From Perognathus longimembris pacificus (lineage: Eukaryota > Chordata > Mammalia > Rodentia > Heteromyidae): DNA of 64,000 bases. The stretch is from positions 3,475,690 through 3,539,689 of the forward strand of contig NC_063161.1 of assembly GCF_023159225.1 (NCBI RefSeq), written 5' to 3'. This document shows positions 49,201 through 62,600 of this stretch, piece by piece. Both the position numbers and the translations under genes were made by a program. The notes beneath the pieces were generated by a model that worked only from the letters and a program-made list of their open reading frames with translations, ran no database searches and was not told the origin of the DNA. Position 1 is the first letter of the stretch, and the number at the start of each line of letters is the position of its first letter.

Positions 49201-52200
49201 ATGGATCTCTCTGTGCAATGTTGAATTATGGCTACAAGCAAAGCATGAGAAAATTAAGTGACTTGAATAAACTATTAAGTGTAGGAACTAGGGTTTGCAT
49301 CCAAACTTGGTTTGCAAAATGAATCTTTCTAACACATTATGTTGGCTCATTTTGTTCTTTTTTTGGCTGTCAGGTGAAATAAATGAATATAAAAGTTATA
49401 ATATATGATAGTCTTCTGAGAAGAAAAGACCATTTTGTAAAAAGGGGAAATAAAGAAAGGTGTGGTAACAGCAGAGATTAAAAGCATTTAATTGTGTAAT
49501 TTGTACCACATTATAAAAACATATATTGATTTCTAAAAATATATATCACATATTTTTGCCTTTGTGAATGCTAATTTCCCTTTTAAATAGCTCACTTATA
49601 TTTACACATTAAATTCTATGGTCTCTACACCATCTTTCTTTTCTGACCCTTCTTTTCTCCCCACCCCACCTCCAGAAAGCAGAGTAATTCCTTCTTCCTA
49701 CAATTGTTCCTTGTTCTTAATCTGCATCTGTCTGAGGGCGCTTATAGCACCAAAACGACACTAATTGATATTGCTCTACCAGGCAGAATTCAAATAGCAT
49801 CTATTAGATGTCAAAAGTGTTGTTGAATTGCTGTTGTCCTTTGAATATGACAAGCAGTAACAAGACACAGTGGAGATGAAGACAGTTGTGTCCACACTGA
49901 GTCACACTAATGACTGTCTCATGGGAAATCTCTTACTATCCACAGGTCCTGCGACCTCTATTGCTGGGCCACAGTTAGTTTTCCCAAACATTAACATAGT
50001 CAACCAGGATCTCAAATCCAGAATGCCTAGTACCAGAGTAATCTGATTATCCCAGTTAACACGTCCAGCAGAACACCCAAATTGAGGGACTCCTTATTAT
50101 ATCTCTAGTTCTTACCATATGCTAGCCGCTAAATGAATATTGATTAAATAAATTAACTTGTAAGACAGGTAAGATTTGTATAGGTATTTGGAGATAATCT
50201 ACTTGAAATTTGAATTTACCAGAGATCCAATATTCATACCCCAGAGGTCACATTTAACAAATGGTGGAGTCAGGATTTGAGCCAGTTTATCTTTTCAAAT
50301 TTGTTCTCAAAAATATATGTTTCAATTTGTAAAAGCTGGGGCTGGGAGTATGGCCTAATGGTAGAGTGCTTGCCTCGTATACATGAAGCCCTGGGTTCGA
50401 TTCCTCAGTACCATATATAGGGAAAAGGCCAGAAGTGGTGCTGTGACTCAAGTGGCAGATTGCTAGCCTTGAGCAAAAAGAAGCCAGGGACAGTGCTCAG
50501 GCCCTGAGTTCAAGCTCCAGGACTGGCAAAAAACAAAATTTGTAAAAGCTTATGATATAGGAAGGTTTTTTTGTTTGTTTTTGCCAGTCCCAGGGCTTGA
50601 ACTCAAGGTCTGAGCACTATCCCTGGCTTCTTTTTGCTCAAGGCTAGCACTCTACCACTTGAGCCACAGCGCCACCTCTGGCCATTTTCTGTTTATGTGG
50701 TGCTGGGGAATCGAACCCAGGGCCTCATGTATACGAGGCAAGCACTCTTGCCACTAGGCCACATTCCCAGCCCTGATATCGGAAGTTCGAAGCATGAAAT
50801 TTTATGGTTTAGAATTGATGTGATTGACTTTCGGTTTTATTACCTATTTTAGGGAAATCTAAAGCAACTAAAAGAACAAATAGAAGATCATCAAAAACGA
50901 ATCGAGAAGTTGGAGGAATATACGAAGTCTTGCATGTAGGTAGAAGAAGAACCCTGTAGCTTTCCATGTTTTCTATACAGAAAATGCATGCTGGGGCTGG
51001 GAATATGGCCTAGTGGCAAGAGTGCTTGCCTCATATACATGAGGCCATGGGTTCGATTCCCCAGCACCACATATATAGAAAATGGCCAGAAGTGGCGCTG
51101 TGGCTCAAGTGGCAGAGTGCTAGCCTTGAGCAAATAAATTTGTTACCATGGAACTTAAATTTCCTTTGTGTATTGATATTTTATAAGTAAGTAAGTATTT
51201 GTGTCATGAAAGCTAACATAACCTAGGGCTGGGGGTATGGCCTAGTGGCAAGAGTGCCTGCCTTATATACATGAGGCCCTGGGTTCGATTCCCCAGCACC
51301 ACATATCCAGAAAAAGGCCAGAAGTGGCACTGTGGCTCAAGTGGCAGAATGCTAGCCTTGAGCAAAAAAAAGAAGCCAGGGACAGTGCTCAGGCCCTGAG
51401 TCCAAGCCCCAGGACTGGCCAAAAAAAAAAAAAAAAGCTAACATAACCTAGATGTCTGCTCCTAAAAATTTTCCATGACACTTCCTTATTATTAAGCATA
51501 TGATTAATTGCTCTGATTAGATGATCTATACTAATTCTTGTAATTCCCCAGAAACATGTTTCCAATCAACAAAGAATGACCAAAAGCTTTTTTGTGTGTT
51601 TGGTGTTGGGTATATCTATGTTTTTAATCCTTTAAAATAGATTGATCATGTTCTATTATCTTATAAAAGACCAGACACACATTATGTTGTACCTGGAAAT
51701 TTCTAAATTATGCGTTCTCTTTTGCTATCTGATCTGTTGTTATTATTATGTAGGGAGTGCTTAGAAGAGAAAAAAGAGCAAGAGGACATCCTGATGGATG
51801 AAATTAAAAAAACAAAATCAAGAATGTCTGAAGTTAATGAGGAATTGAATCTTATTAGACATGACTTGGAGAATGCTGGAATTGATAACCATGAAGGGAG
51901 ACGTCAGCAGAAGAGAGCAGAAATTCTCGATCACCTCAAAAGGCTTTACCCAGATTCTGTGGTAAATACAATGAATCATCAGGCAACTGAAACAAAAAGG
52001 CTAAGCTCAGTCGTTGGTGAAAAACAGTCTTACTTGGAATTAGAAGTATTACCATTATTAGGAAACAGATTTATTTCAGAAATCTTTTTATGTTTTTCAT
52101 TTGACAATTTATATTTAAAATAACCACAGTTAAGTAATTATGGTATTATGTAAATAACCCATTTCTGTCTATAGATAAGTATGTATTAGGGAGAAGCATT

Positions 52201-53656
52201 GATATGATATAGTCTCGTCAGTGTATACCAGTTAGTTTCCCCAAAAGATCCATGATGGAGTCTGGATCTGCAAGAAAGATCAGTCCAAACCTCAAGCTTT
52301 TCGTGGTTTCAGTTTGTTTTTTAAGTCTGACTATATTTGCATTGCACACATATTTCATTGGCCAGTATACAGTGACAACCTGTTGCTGGGAGTCTCTGCT
52401 GCACAGCAGCATTTTCCCACATCAGTATGCCCTGTGCATTCCCTGTCAAAAAGCCCGTCTTGAGTATTTGAAGCTCTTCCATCACTTCCTTGTTTCAAAG
52501 CACCTGCCTTTGGCCTCTGTGGTATCACACTCTCACCAACACCTCTCTTCAGCTTTTCTACAGTATCCTTTTTTACTTCTGATTCTTGGTGTGGTTTTTG
52601 TTTTGTTGTGTTGCCTGTAACAGGGTTTGAACTTGGATCCTTGGCTTGCTTGCCTTGTTCATTTGCAGCTGGCATTTCAGCCACATCTCCAGTGTAGCTT
52701 TAGTCTTGCAGACTTTTTCTGTCCAGGCTAGCTCCGAACTGTGATCCTCTGGAACTCAGCCTTCTGGATACCTAGGATTACAGGTGTGAGCCACTGGCAC
52801 CTGGCTAGTTTTCTGATTCTTAAATGTCACCTTGATTTCTGGATAATGATGGAAGGATGAAACTGGGTCACAGAATCTTATTTCCTTAATTCCTAACTAA
52901 ATGACAAAAACTTGTAGAAAACTAGTTGAACAGCTAAACAACCTAAATGCCATAAACTTGAGAAATGACAGTAGTCCATTAAAAGAAAAAAAGATTGAAA
53001 TATAGCATTGCTTGTTCTAAACTCTGCAGAAGCCTAACCAGTTCCTGAGGGTTCTCACCTAGCATTTCCTTTCATCTAGTATTTTCTTACCTAGTCATTC
53101 CCTTTCTTTTTCTAAGTGTAGAGTCTTAGTTTTAAAAACTAGTGAACCAGGAAATGTAAACTTCTAATGCTGTCTGATGGAAGAGAAGATCCAGGAGGCC
53201 TCGTGTATTGAGGGGCCATTTTGATCCACTCAGGAGAAAGCAAGCCTAGATGTTCAAGCAAAGTATATTCTTGCAAAGCACCACCTAGCCCTCACCTGGC
53301 TTCCAAGCCCTTAAGTGCTAGGACCGTGGGTAGAACAGGAGTGCGGGGTAGGGAAGGATTCTGCAGGAAGGGACTTCAGACCAGTCTGTCACAGCAAGCA
53401 AATCATCTGCAGGGAGCAAGGGGGAGAGAACTACCGTGGCAGCTGTCATACAACAATAATAAAGAGCCAGGGAGGATTTCAAAGTCAAAGGACAGAAGCT
53501 AGTTGCCAGCCCAAGCAGAAAACTGTGAGACTCTTATTTCCAACTAAGCACCAAAAAAGTGGTGTTGTGGCGTTGTGACTCAAGTGTTAGAGTGCTAGCC
53601 TAGAGTAAAACCAGCTCAGGGACAGCACCCAAGGCCCTGTTCAAGCCCCCAGAACC

Positions 53657-53695
<39 letters not shown>

Positions 53696-56600
53696 TACAG
53701 AATTCATGTTTAATCAAAAATATCAAATAAATTAGCAATATCAAGGAAAGGGTCAAAGCTAAAAGACAAAGTACTGACATAATTACTGAAATAATAAACA
53801 ATTAGCGAGCAAAAAGAACAGATACTAAAGACAATGGAAAGCTGTCATGAAACTAGTATGCCTAAACTAAAACCCACAAGTAGAAGAAAGAGCCAAAAGA
53901 CAGGAAATTACATGAAGTCACAAATTCTAGGAGCCATTTTATTCAGGATGGCTGATAATCAGGTATCTTCTCAAAAAGATTTTGAACATGGGTTTCTTTG
54001 GTGATCTCTTGACCACTCTTATCACTCAGTGCAAATGGCACTCGTAGGAAACCTTTCCTGACCACCCTGGCCCTGCCTTGTACCTTCAGAGCACTTTGCA
54101 CTTTGCCAGTGCCCAGCTGTGCTTTGTATATTGATAAGAGCATTGAGTGTCTGCATCCCTCTCCCTGCGATTCCATGAGGGTAGTTCATCAATATCTAAC
54201 TCAATTCCTGCTCACAGCAGGGGCTTTATAGACTATTGTCTCATTAATAAGGGAAATAATCACTATGAATTACTTTAGTTTTATAAAATATTTTAGCACT
54301 TTACTAAAATTTATTTAATAGTTTTCCTTTTAGGTTCTTTTTTTGTTCTTTTCTGAGATTTGAACTCAGGGCCTGGCACATGGTGGGCAAGCATTCTACC
54401 ACTTGTGCCTTCCTCCACCACTAACATTATTTTTTATAATGAGTGTAACATACCAAAATGGGCATTTAATAATGAAATTTAGATAGATTTGAGTGGATCT
54501 GTATTAAATGACAGGTGTAATTTTATAAAAATTAATTTCATTTATGCTGCTTTGTTACATTAGAAGGCAGCATATTGCTCGTTCCTTACTAATATATTAA
54601 TTTTCTTCTCTTTTCGAAAAACCTGCTAAGTTTGGAAGACTGCTTGACCTGTGTCACCCTATTCATAAGAAATACCAGCTGGCTGTGACTAAGCTTTTTG
54701 GCCGGTACATGGTTGCCATAGTTGTCACCTCTGAAAAGGTAGCAAAGGATTGCATTCGATTTCTGAAGGAGGAAAGAGCAGAGCCTGAGACATTCCTCGC
54801 TCTAGATTACCTTGATGTAAGAAATCTATGTTTGGCTTTCAGTAGTCTGTTTAAGTACACCTTTATTGCTTATAACTATGGGAGCTATGGGAAGGGAGGA
54901 AGGTAGCTTGGATGACAGCCACGCTACAACTAAGGCTAGCGTTAATGTATTAGCAGATGGAGAATATATGGCTGCTCTTTCCTGGAGCAGGTCTTTTCTT
55001 GCTAATCTAGTTTTGGCATAATCCTACCATTGATCCACAGTAGCCAACAATAGATTTGTTCTATAGCTAAGTGTGGGAAGCAGATAAGACGTACAGTCTA
55101 CAACTCAATTGCAACTGTTGGTTCAATTGTTTGGTCTAGTGTGGTACAGGCTAGATTTTAAGCCTTGAGGTCTGTTTTGAGATCCTGTAGTATATCCAGA
55201 ACTGACGTTCTTGACACGAGAACTTTGTGGAGGGCTGGGAATATGGCCTAGTGGTAAAATGCTCTCCTTGTATACATGAAGCCCTGGGTTTGATTCTTCA
55301 GTAGCACATAAACAGAGAAAGCCAGAAGTGGCGCTATGGCTCAAGTGGTAGAGTGCTAGCCTTGAGCAAAAGAAGCCAGGGACAGTGCTCAGGCCCTGAG
55401 TTCAAGCCCCAGGACTGGCAAAAAACAAAACAAACAAAGAACTTTGTGGATGATAACCTCCAGAAACTTTTCATTGTCTCCTAAAGAAAACGCTCTTTCA
55501 TTCAGCAGTCCCACCTCTCAACTACAGGCAGAGAGCATGGATAAGAAGAGTGTTGTTCTGATGCTATGTAGCTCTCGGCTACTGAATGTCAGCCCTACTG
55601 CTAAGTAGCTATGTCAGTTGATTCTTCAGGTTTTCTTTTTTAGCCTTAATTTCCTCATTGTCAAGTAAAGGAATAAGTCCTCATCATATTGAATTGTTTC
55701 AAAGAATCATTACTTGGCACAGCACCTACATGGATGAGAGGCTCTGCAAATGCTAGCTGGTGTTACAGCCAGACCTGCCTTTTGTATTTCCACACTTTAG
55801 TCATGCTGGGTCCATTAAGACTTGTTGCTTCAGTTTGCCTGCCTGTAAAATCATTTCTTTTTGGCCTGTAAAATCTTTTACTTACTCCTCACATACAATT
55901 TTTCAGGACAGACTTACTTAAAAATTATTTTGTGTGTGTATGCCAGACCTGGGACTTGCACTCAGGGTGCTGTCTCTGAGATTTTATGCTCAAGACTAGT
56001 GCTCCACCACTTGAGCTGCAGCTCCATTTCCAGCTTTTTTGGTGCCTTAATTAGAGACAAGAGTCTCATACTTTTCTGACCAGGCTGGCTTTGAACCTCG
56101 ATCCTCAGATCTCAGCCTCTTGAGTAGCTACAACTACAGATGTGGGCTACTGGCACCCAGCTTCAAAGTTATTTCTTAATATTATACAGAAGTATATTTA
56201 AATATAAAGGAATACTTGTACCCCTTCTCAGTGTCCAGTTCTTTAATAGTAACTACTTCAGATTGTTTTTCTATCAACTTCTTTATGCATATGCACATAT
56301 GTGCACATTTTATGGGATTTTTGCTTTGTTTGGTTTAAAAAATATTAAAACATTTTTGCTGGTTTTATTGCAGATACGTTTTTGTAGTACTGCGTGTTAA
56401 ATTCAGAGCCTTGCATGTGCTACGCAGGTACTCTAGCATTTGAGCCACTCCACCAGCCCCTTTTTGCATTGGCTGTTCTCAAGAAAGGATCTTGCTTTAT
56501 CCCAGGCTGGCCTGGACTGCAGTCATCCTATTTGTGCTTCTCGTTATTGCTGGGACAACAAATATATGCCACTGGTTGAGATAGTCTATGAATTTCCATG

Positions 56601-59600
56601 CCTGGGAAGGTCTTAAACTGTGATTTGATCTCTGTCTCCCAAGTAACTAGGATTGTGGGCTTGAGCTATAGTGCTAGGCTCGCAGATATTTTTGCTTTAT
56701 ATAGACCAGACCTGAAAGTCACAGCCTGAAGGTCTGAAGGCTTTCCTGATGATTTGATTCTTCAGTGGTTTTCAGACTCTTTAGTGTTATACTGTTCTTC
56801 ATGTACACATCTGGGTGGGTATTGTCTTCTGCTACAAGCTATGAGAGGAGACACAGGAGCATTTATGCATTGTTCTTTTTCCATGTACTTGGAACAGAGT
56901 TGGATCTGGAGGTTCTTTCTTCTGGATTCTGATGACGTTTTTGTATTTAAAAATACTCTGCAAGACATTCTGGGACATAGTTTATCATGTCCTTGTCAAA
57001 CTTGTTACATATAGGTGCATACTGTTAATCTTTGGCTGTCATCTATGTTCTATGAGAAAAAAATGTAATGAGCATTTGGGAATTTTTTTTTTGTCAGTTG
57101 TGGGGCTTGAACTTGGGACCTGGGCACTGTCCCTGGGCTTTTGTGCTCAAGACCATAGTACTCTACCACTTTGAGCCACAGATCCACTTCTGGCTTTCTG
57201 GTGACTAATTGGAGACAAGAGTCTCATGGACTTTCCTGCCTCGCAGGCTTTGACCCTCAGTCCTCAGATCTCAGCCTCCTGAGTAACTAGGATTACAGGC
57301 TTGAGCCACCAGCACCCAGCAGCAATTAGTGTTGTTTTTTTTTTTTTTTTTTTGGCCAGTCCTGGGCCTTGGACTCAGGGCCTGAGCACTGTCCCTGGCC
57401 TCTTCCCGCTCAAGGCTAGCACTCTGCCACTTGAGCCACAGCGCCACTTCTGGCCGTTTTCTGTATATGTGGTGCTGGGGAATCGAACCTAGGGCCTCGT
57501 GTATCCGAGGCAGGCACTCTTGCCACTAGGCTATATCCCCAGCCCGCAATTAGTGTTTTTTATCATAACTAATATACCAAGTATTTCTAAACCTTTTAGA
57601 TCAAGCCAATTAATGAAAGACTAAGGGAACTTAAAGGCTGCAAAATGATGATTGATGTCATAAAGACTCACATTCCTCAACTGAAGAAAGTGATTCAGTT
57701 TGTGTGCGGAAATGGCCTGGTCTGTGAAACGGTGGAGGAAGCAAGACATATTGCATTCAGCGGACCTGAGAGACGGAAAGTAAGAAAGAAATTGGATGGC
57801 TCTTTAGAGAAGTCTAAGCGGTGTCTACAAGGTGTTCCATGTGGCTCTCCTTCCCTCCCTCCCTCCCTTCCCTCTCCCTGCCCCCTTTTCAAAATAAATA
57901 TGCAACTCACATTTACATATGTTTTCATATGTTCTCTTTATAAGAAAAACCAACCTAGAACTTACAGATAGTTAAATCTAGGACTCATGAACTCCCTTAG
58001 GACAGCACAGCAAAGACAAAGAAAATCTATAAAAAGAGAAATTCCAACTGGGGAAAATATTTGCAACTCATAGTAAAGAGCAAATGTTCCTGCAAACTAA
58101 TAGGTAGAGTAATAATACAGTGGGAAATGGACAGATTATAAGCAAACTTGTTCTTATCCAAAGAAATATAATGCCTCTTAAACACGAAAAATGAATCTTA
58201 ATCATAATATGAGAAATGCTTGTCAACATTTTTATGTTGTTGGTCGTGGGGCCTGAACTTAGGAGCTGGGTGCTGTCCCTGAGCCTCTTTGGGTTCAAGG
58301 CTCATGCTCTACCACTTGAGCCATAGCACCACTTCCATCAATACTATTCTCCCTTGTCAGACTGGCAACCATGAAAAGTGATGACATTGTATGCTCTGGC
58401 AGTGGGAATTCACTGGCTCTGTGAAGGGCATTTTTACTAGTTATACTCCATGGGGATTTAGCATCTAGGTAAACTTAATCATATGAAATGATTCATGTGC
58501 AAGGCCTAGAGATTGAACAATCATATGTAGTAGAACTAACCTAGGCATTTGTTTAAGACTAGCGAAATAAAAAGAAAAAGCACATACAGTGGAAATGTAT
58601 ACAGCCTTAAAAAGAGCGATGCTCTTTATGTAAAGTCTATGGCACTTTCTAAGACATACTCAGTTAAAAATAATTTCCCGCTTCCAGATTTTTCAGAATA
58701 AAACCAAGTTTATCTATTACTCGCCATGTGCCCCTGCGTGCCCGCACTATCCTTCACTGGCTCCAGTCTCTAGGGCAGGATGCCTTAGTATACAGCACTC
58801 ATGTAGAGAGTATCTTCAAAGAAGAAATACGAAAGACTTGCTGGCTGTGGCAGCTCAATCCTGGCTACTTGAGAGGAAGAGATCAGAGGCTACTCCCTCT
58901 CTGGAGTCAAGCCTGGTGGCTCGTTCCTCTCATCCCTGAGAGAACAGGGAGGACAAGAGGATCCCAGCTCCCTTATGTTTCCAGAGCATAGAAGGTGACC
59001 CTGTCTTGAAAATACCATAAAAAGGAACTGACAGAGTGCCTTCAGTGGCAGAGAGCCTGCTTAGCAAGTGTGGGACTCTGGATGCAAACCCCAGTGTTGA
59101 AAAGATTTTAAAGGAAGAAAAGGAAAGAGGGAAGAAGGAAGGAGGCTGTTTGCTGGATTTGTTTTTGTCAGCTCACTGATACGATTTTTGTCTGTCACAA
59201 ATGATCCCCGACTTTAACTAATTAACTAGGAACATTTGTAAAATGTTGAGAATAGATTTCATATGTTGAGTAAAACATAGGCATACTTCAATGACTTTAA
59301 ACTCCAGGCTATTTTAGAGCTTGATTCCATTTAAATGTTTTTCTTGATCTCATTAGTGTTATGTTCATTTAGAGATTCTCGTATTTTGGATATCCTAAAG
59401 TGATTAAGGCCATTTTCACAATATCCCACTGCCAACTAAGTCAGATTTTTCATAATTAGATTATGTAATGCCAATTATTTGATACCAAATATACCATTGA
59501 TTTTTAATTCTCAATATTCAGTTTGTTTTAGAACTCTGTTATATAACTTGTTTGAAGTCTTTGTTATTGATGCTAGTTTGTTGCCTAGAGTTGCTTTGGG

Positions 59601-62600
59601 TGTTAATAAAATGAGATTTGTATCTGTAGTTTGTTCATTGATGTTTCTTCATAAGCTAGATCTTTTGTTAGTGAAACTCAGTAAGTGGTTTTCTCATCTA
59701 AAAATTCTCAGCTGTAGGAATTGTCATGTTAGGTTCTTATTTTTGTATGTGTCATGTACATTTCTCGGTGGTAAAACATTTTTTCACTTTATAGACAGTA
59801 GCCCTTGATGGAACTCTGTTTTTAAAATCTGGGGTGATTTCTGGAGGATCAAGTGACTTAAGACAGAAGGCTAGATGCTGGGATGAGAAAGAAGTAAAGA
59901 ATCTCAAAGACAAAAGGAATCAGCTGGTCCAGGAGCTCAAGGTATATTTGTGTCATAAAACTTACAAGATAGCAAGAACAACAATTGCATTTTAAAATTG
60001 TTGGGGTTTTTTTGGTTTTGGTTTTACTGGCACTGGATTCAGACCTTTAGAAAATTATGCTAAGTGAAACAAAACAGTCACAAAAGGACAAATACTGAAT
60101 TATTCCATTAATTCAGAGCGATAAAAAGTTAAATGGTCCTGCGAGGGGCTTTGGAAAGGGAAATAAAGTGTTCTTTAATGGATTTAGAGTTTCAGTTTTA
60201 CAAAATGAAAAAAATGTGGCAATTGGTTGCATATTTTATGACATGTAATTTACTACAACTTAAAAAAATTCAGCAACGATTTTCAACTGATTCTGTTTAA
60301 TATAATGTTATTTAGATTACTTTAGATTATAGAAAAGGTTTTTCTTTTTTAATGAAGTTTGTATAACTTTAAAATAAAAAATTATAGCCAGGTATTAGCA
60401 TCTCATGCTTGTAATCCTAGCTACCCAGGAGGCTGAGACCTGAGGATCACAGTTCAAAGCTAGCCCAGGCAGAAAGATCCGTGAGACTCTTTTCTCCAAT
60501 TAATCACCCAAAAAAGCCAGAACTGGAGCGCAACTGGCTCAAATAATAGAAAACTACTGCCCTTAAGCAAAAAAGCTCCGGAGAGTATTCTGACCCAGGA
60601 GGTCAAGCCCCAGGACTGTCATCCAAAAAAAAAAAAAATCGTAAAGGTAGTACAAAAAACAAGACTGACTGGACTTCCCTTAGGAATTTAATGCATAGTA
60701 CAAAAAGCAAAGACTGATTTCCCCTAATATAATACATAGTTCCAAAACTAAATTATCACATAATGCTCAAAACCTGACTCCTAGAATTGAACCCCTTTTG
60801 TACAACTACTTAATAAACAAATAGAGCCAGGGTACCAGTGGCTCACGCCTGTAACCCTACCTACTCAGGAGGCTGAAATCTGATCATGGATAATGGTTTG
60901 ACAGCCTGGGAAGGAAAGTCTGTGAGGCCTTTAGCTCCATTTAACCACCAGAAATCCAGAAGTGAAGCTGTGGCTCTAGGCCAGGCTGGATTACATAGCA
61001 ATTGCCAGGCTAGCCTGAACTATGAGGCACTGTCTTTAAAAACAAAAAGTAAAACAATTTTTAAATGACATTTTTAGTGAGGATAAAGTCCCTTTTTATG
61101 TATTTAGTCAGTCATGAGGTTGAACTTGACCTGGGCACTATCCCTGAGCTTTTCTGCTCAAGTTTAGTGCTCTACCACGTTGAGCCACAGTTCCATTTCC
61201 ATTTTTCTGGTGGTTAATTAATAAGAGTCTCATGGACTTTCCTGCCCGGGTGGCTTCTAACCACAATCCTTAGATCTCAGCCTCCTAAGTAGCTAAAATT
61301 ACAGGCGTGAGCCACCAGCGCCTAGCAATTTTTATTCATTTTCGATGAAGAACCTAGGTTCTGTTCTTTACAAAGTGATGTAGAAGACATTAGGACGAAA
61401 CATTAGGGCCAAGGCCAGCACTATAGAGTAGCTAAAAGAGGCCCAGATGGCTCGTAAACACAAAGCTGTGCTTGGTACAGACTGCCATACTCAGAACTAC
61501 AAGCTGGACCTGTGGTGAGATCAAATTTTGTTTTGTTTTGGTTGTATAATGGATGAGTGCTGGGAGAAGGGAATGGAGAAGGCAAGCAGAAAAGAACAGG
61601 AGGCTCTCAGAGCAAGGCAGTGGGTTGCTCCCACCCCAGCTAGGGGGCAACGGGCGCATGGCACACACATGCGTGGAGCACGTATCCACTCGGTGTTTTC
61701 ATGACTTCTGCTTCCTGTTGGGAAGTGTGTTTACTTCTTGTTTTGTTTTGCTTTGCCAGTCCTGGGGCTTGAACTCAGGGCCTGAGCACTGTCCCTGGCT
61801 TCCTTTTGCTCAAGGCTAGCACTCTACCACTTGAGCCACAGCGCCACTTCTGGCTTTTTTTATATATGTGGTGCTGAGGAATCGGACCCAGGGCTTCATG
61901 TATACAAGGCAAGCACTCTACCACTAGGCCATACTCCCAGCCCCAGTGTGTTTATTTTCTGAGGAAGCTGTATGACATCACCTTCAGGTGCTCAATGTGT
62001 TTCTATGGCTAGCCTCTTACAGGAGGAATGGGAAGAGGGGCTGTGTCTGAAAATCAGTGTATCATGTTATTACATAGGGGAAAGCATTTTGAAGAGTGAA
62101 AGGACTCTTCTATTGTAAAATGTTTGACATTTCTTTCTTTTTCAGGATTTGATGAAGGCACTCCGCAAGGAAATAGATTTGAAACAAATACAGACTCAAA
62201 TACAAGGAACTCAGACACGACTCAAATATTCACAGAGTGAACTGGAGATGATTAAAAAGAAGCAGCTTACTAACTTTTCCCGGGTAATGCAGATGTGCAT
62301 AAAATGTGGTGGGTTGGGGTTGGAGGTGTGTCTCAGTTGGTAGAGCAATAGCCAATGAGTGAAAGCATCAGTTACCAAATTTGAGTTCCAGTCTCAGACC
62401 TGAAAATGAAAGATGTGGAAATTAGAGTTACAGCACAGTGTGTAAGTTTTCAATAGTATGACTGAATCTATTACATACCACATCCATCTTTGCTTCTAGA
62501 ATCCTCCTTGATTGTAAAGACACCTATCCTGTTTTGACCTCACTGTATAACACTAAACTTGCTATATTAAAAAAAAATTCTCTTGTTATTAGGAACAATC

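Noticed and set aside
51710..52123. Treating the whole open frame at SMC1B exon 9 as coding
   Set aside because: Sequence before 51754 and after 51961 is intronic; the family sequence stops exactly at the splice sites.
52355..52684. 109-codon minus-strand open frame in SMC1B intron 9 ([14 protein letters not shown]...)
   Set aside because: Part overlaps a SINE-like antisense piece, and I recognise no protein family. Intronic position without splice partners.
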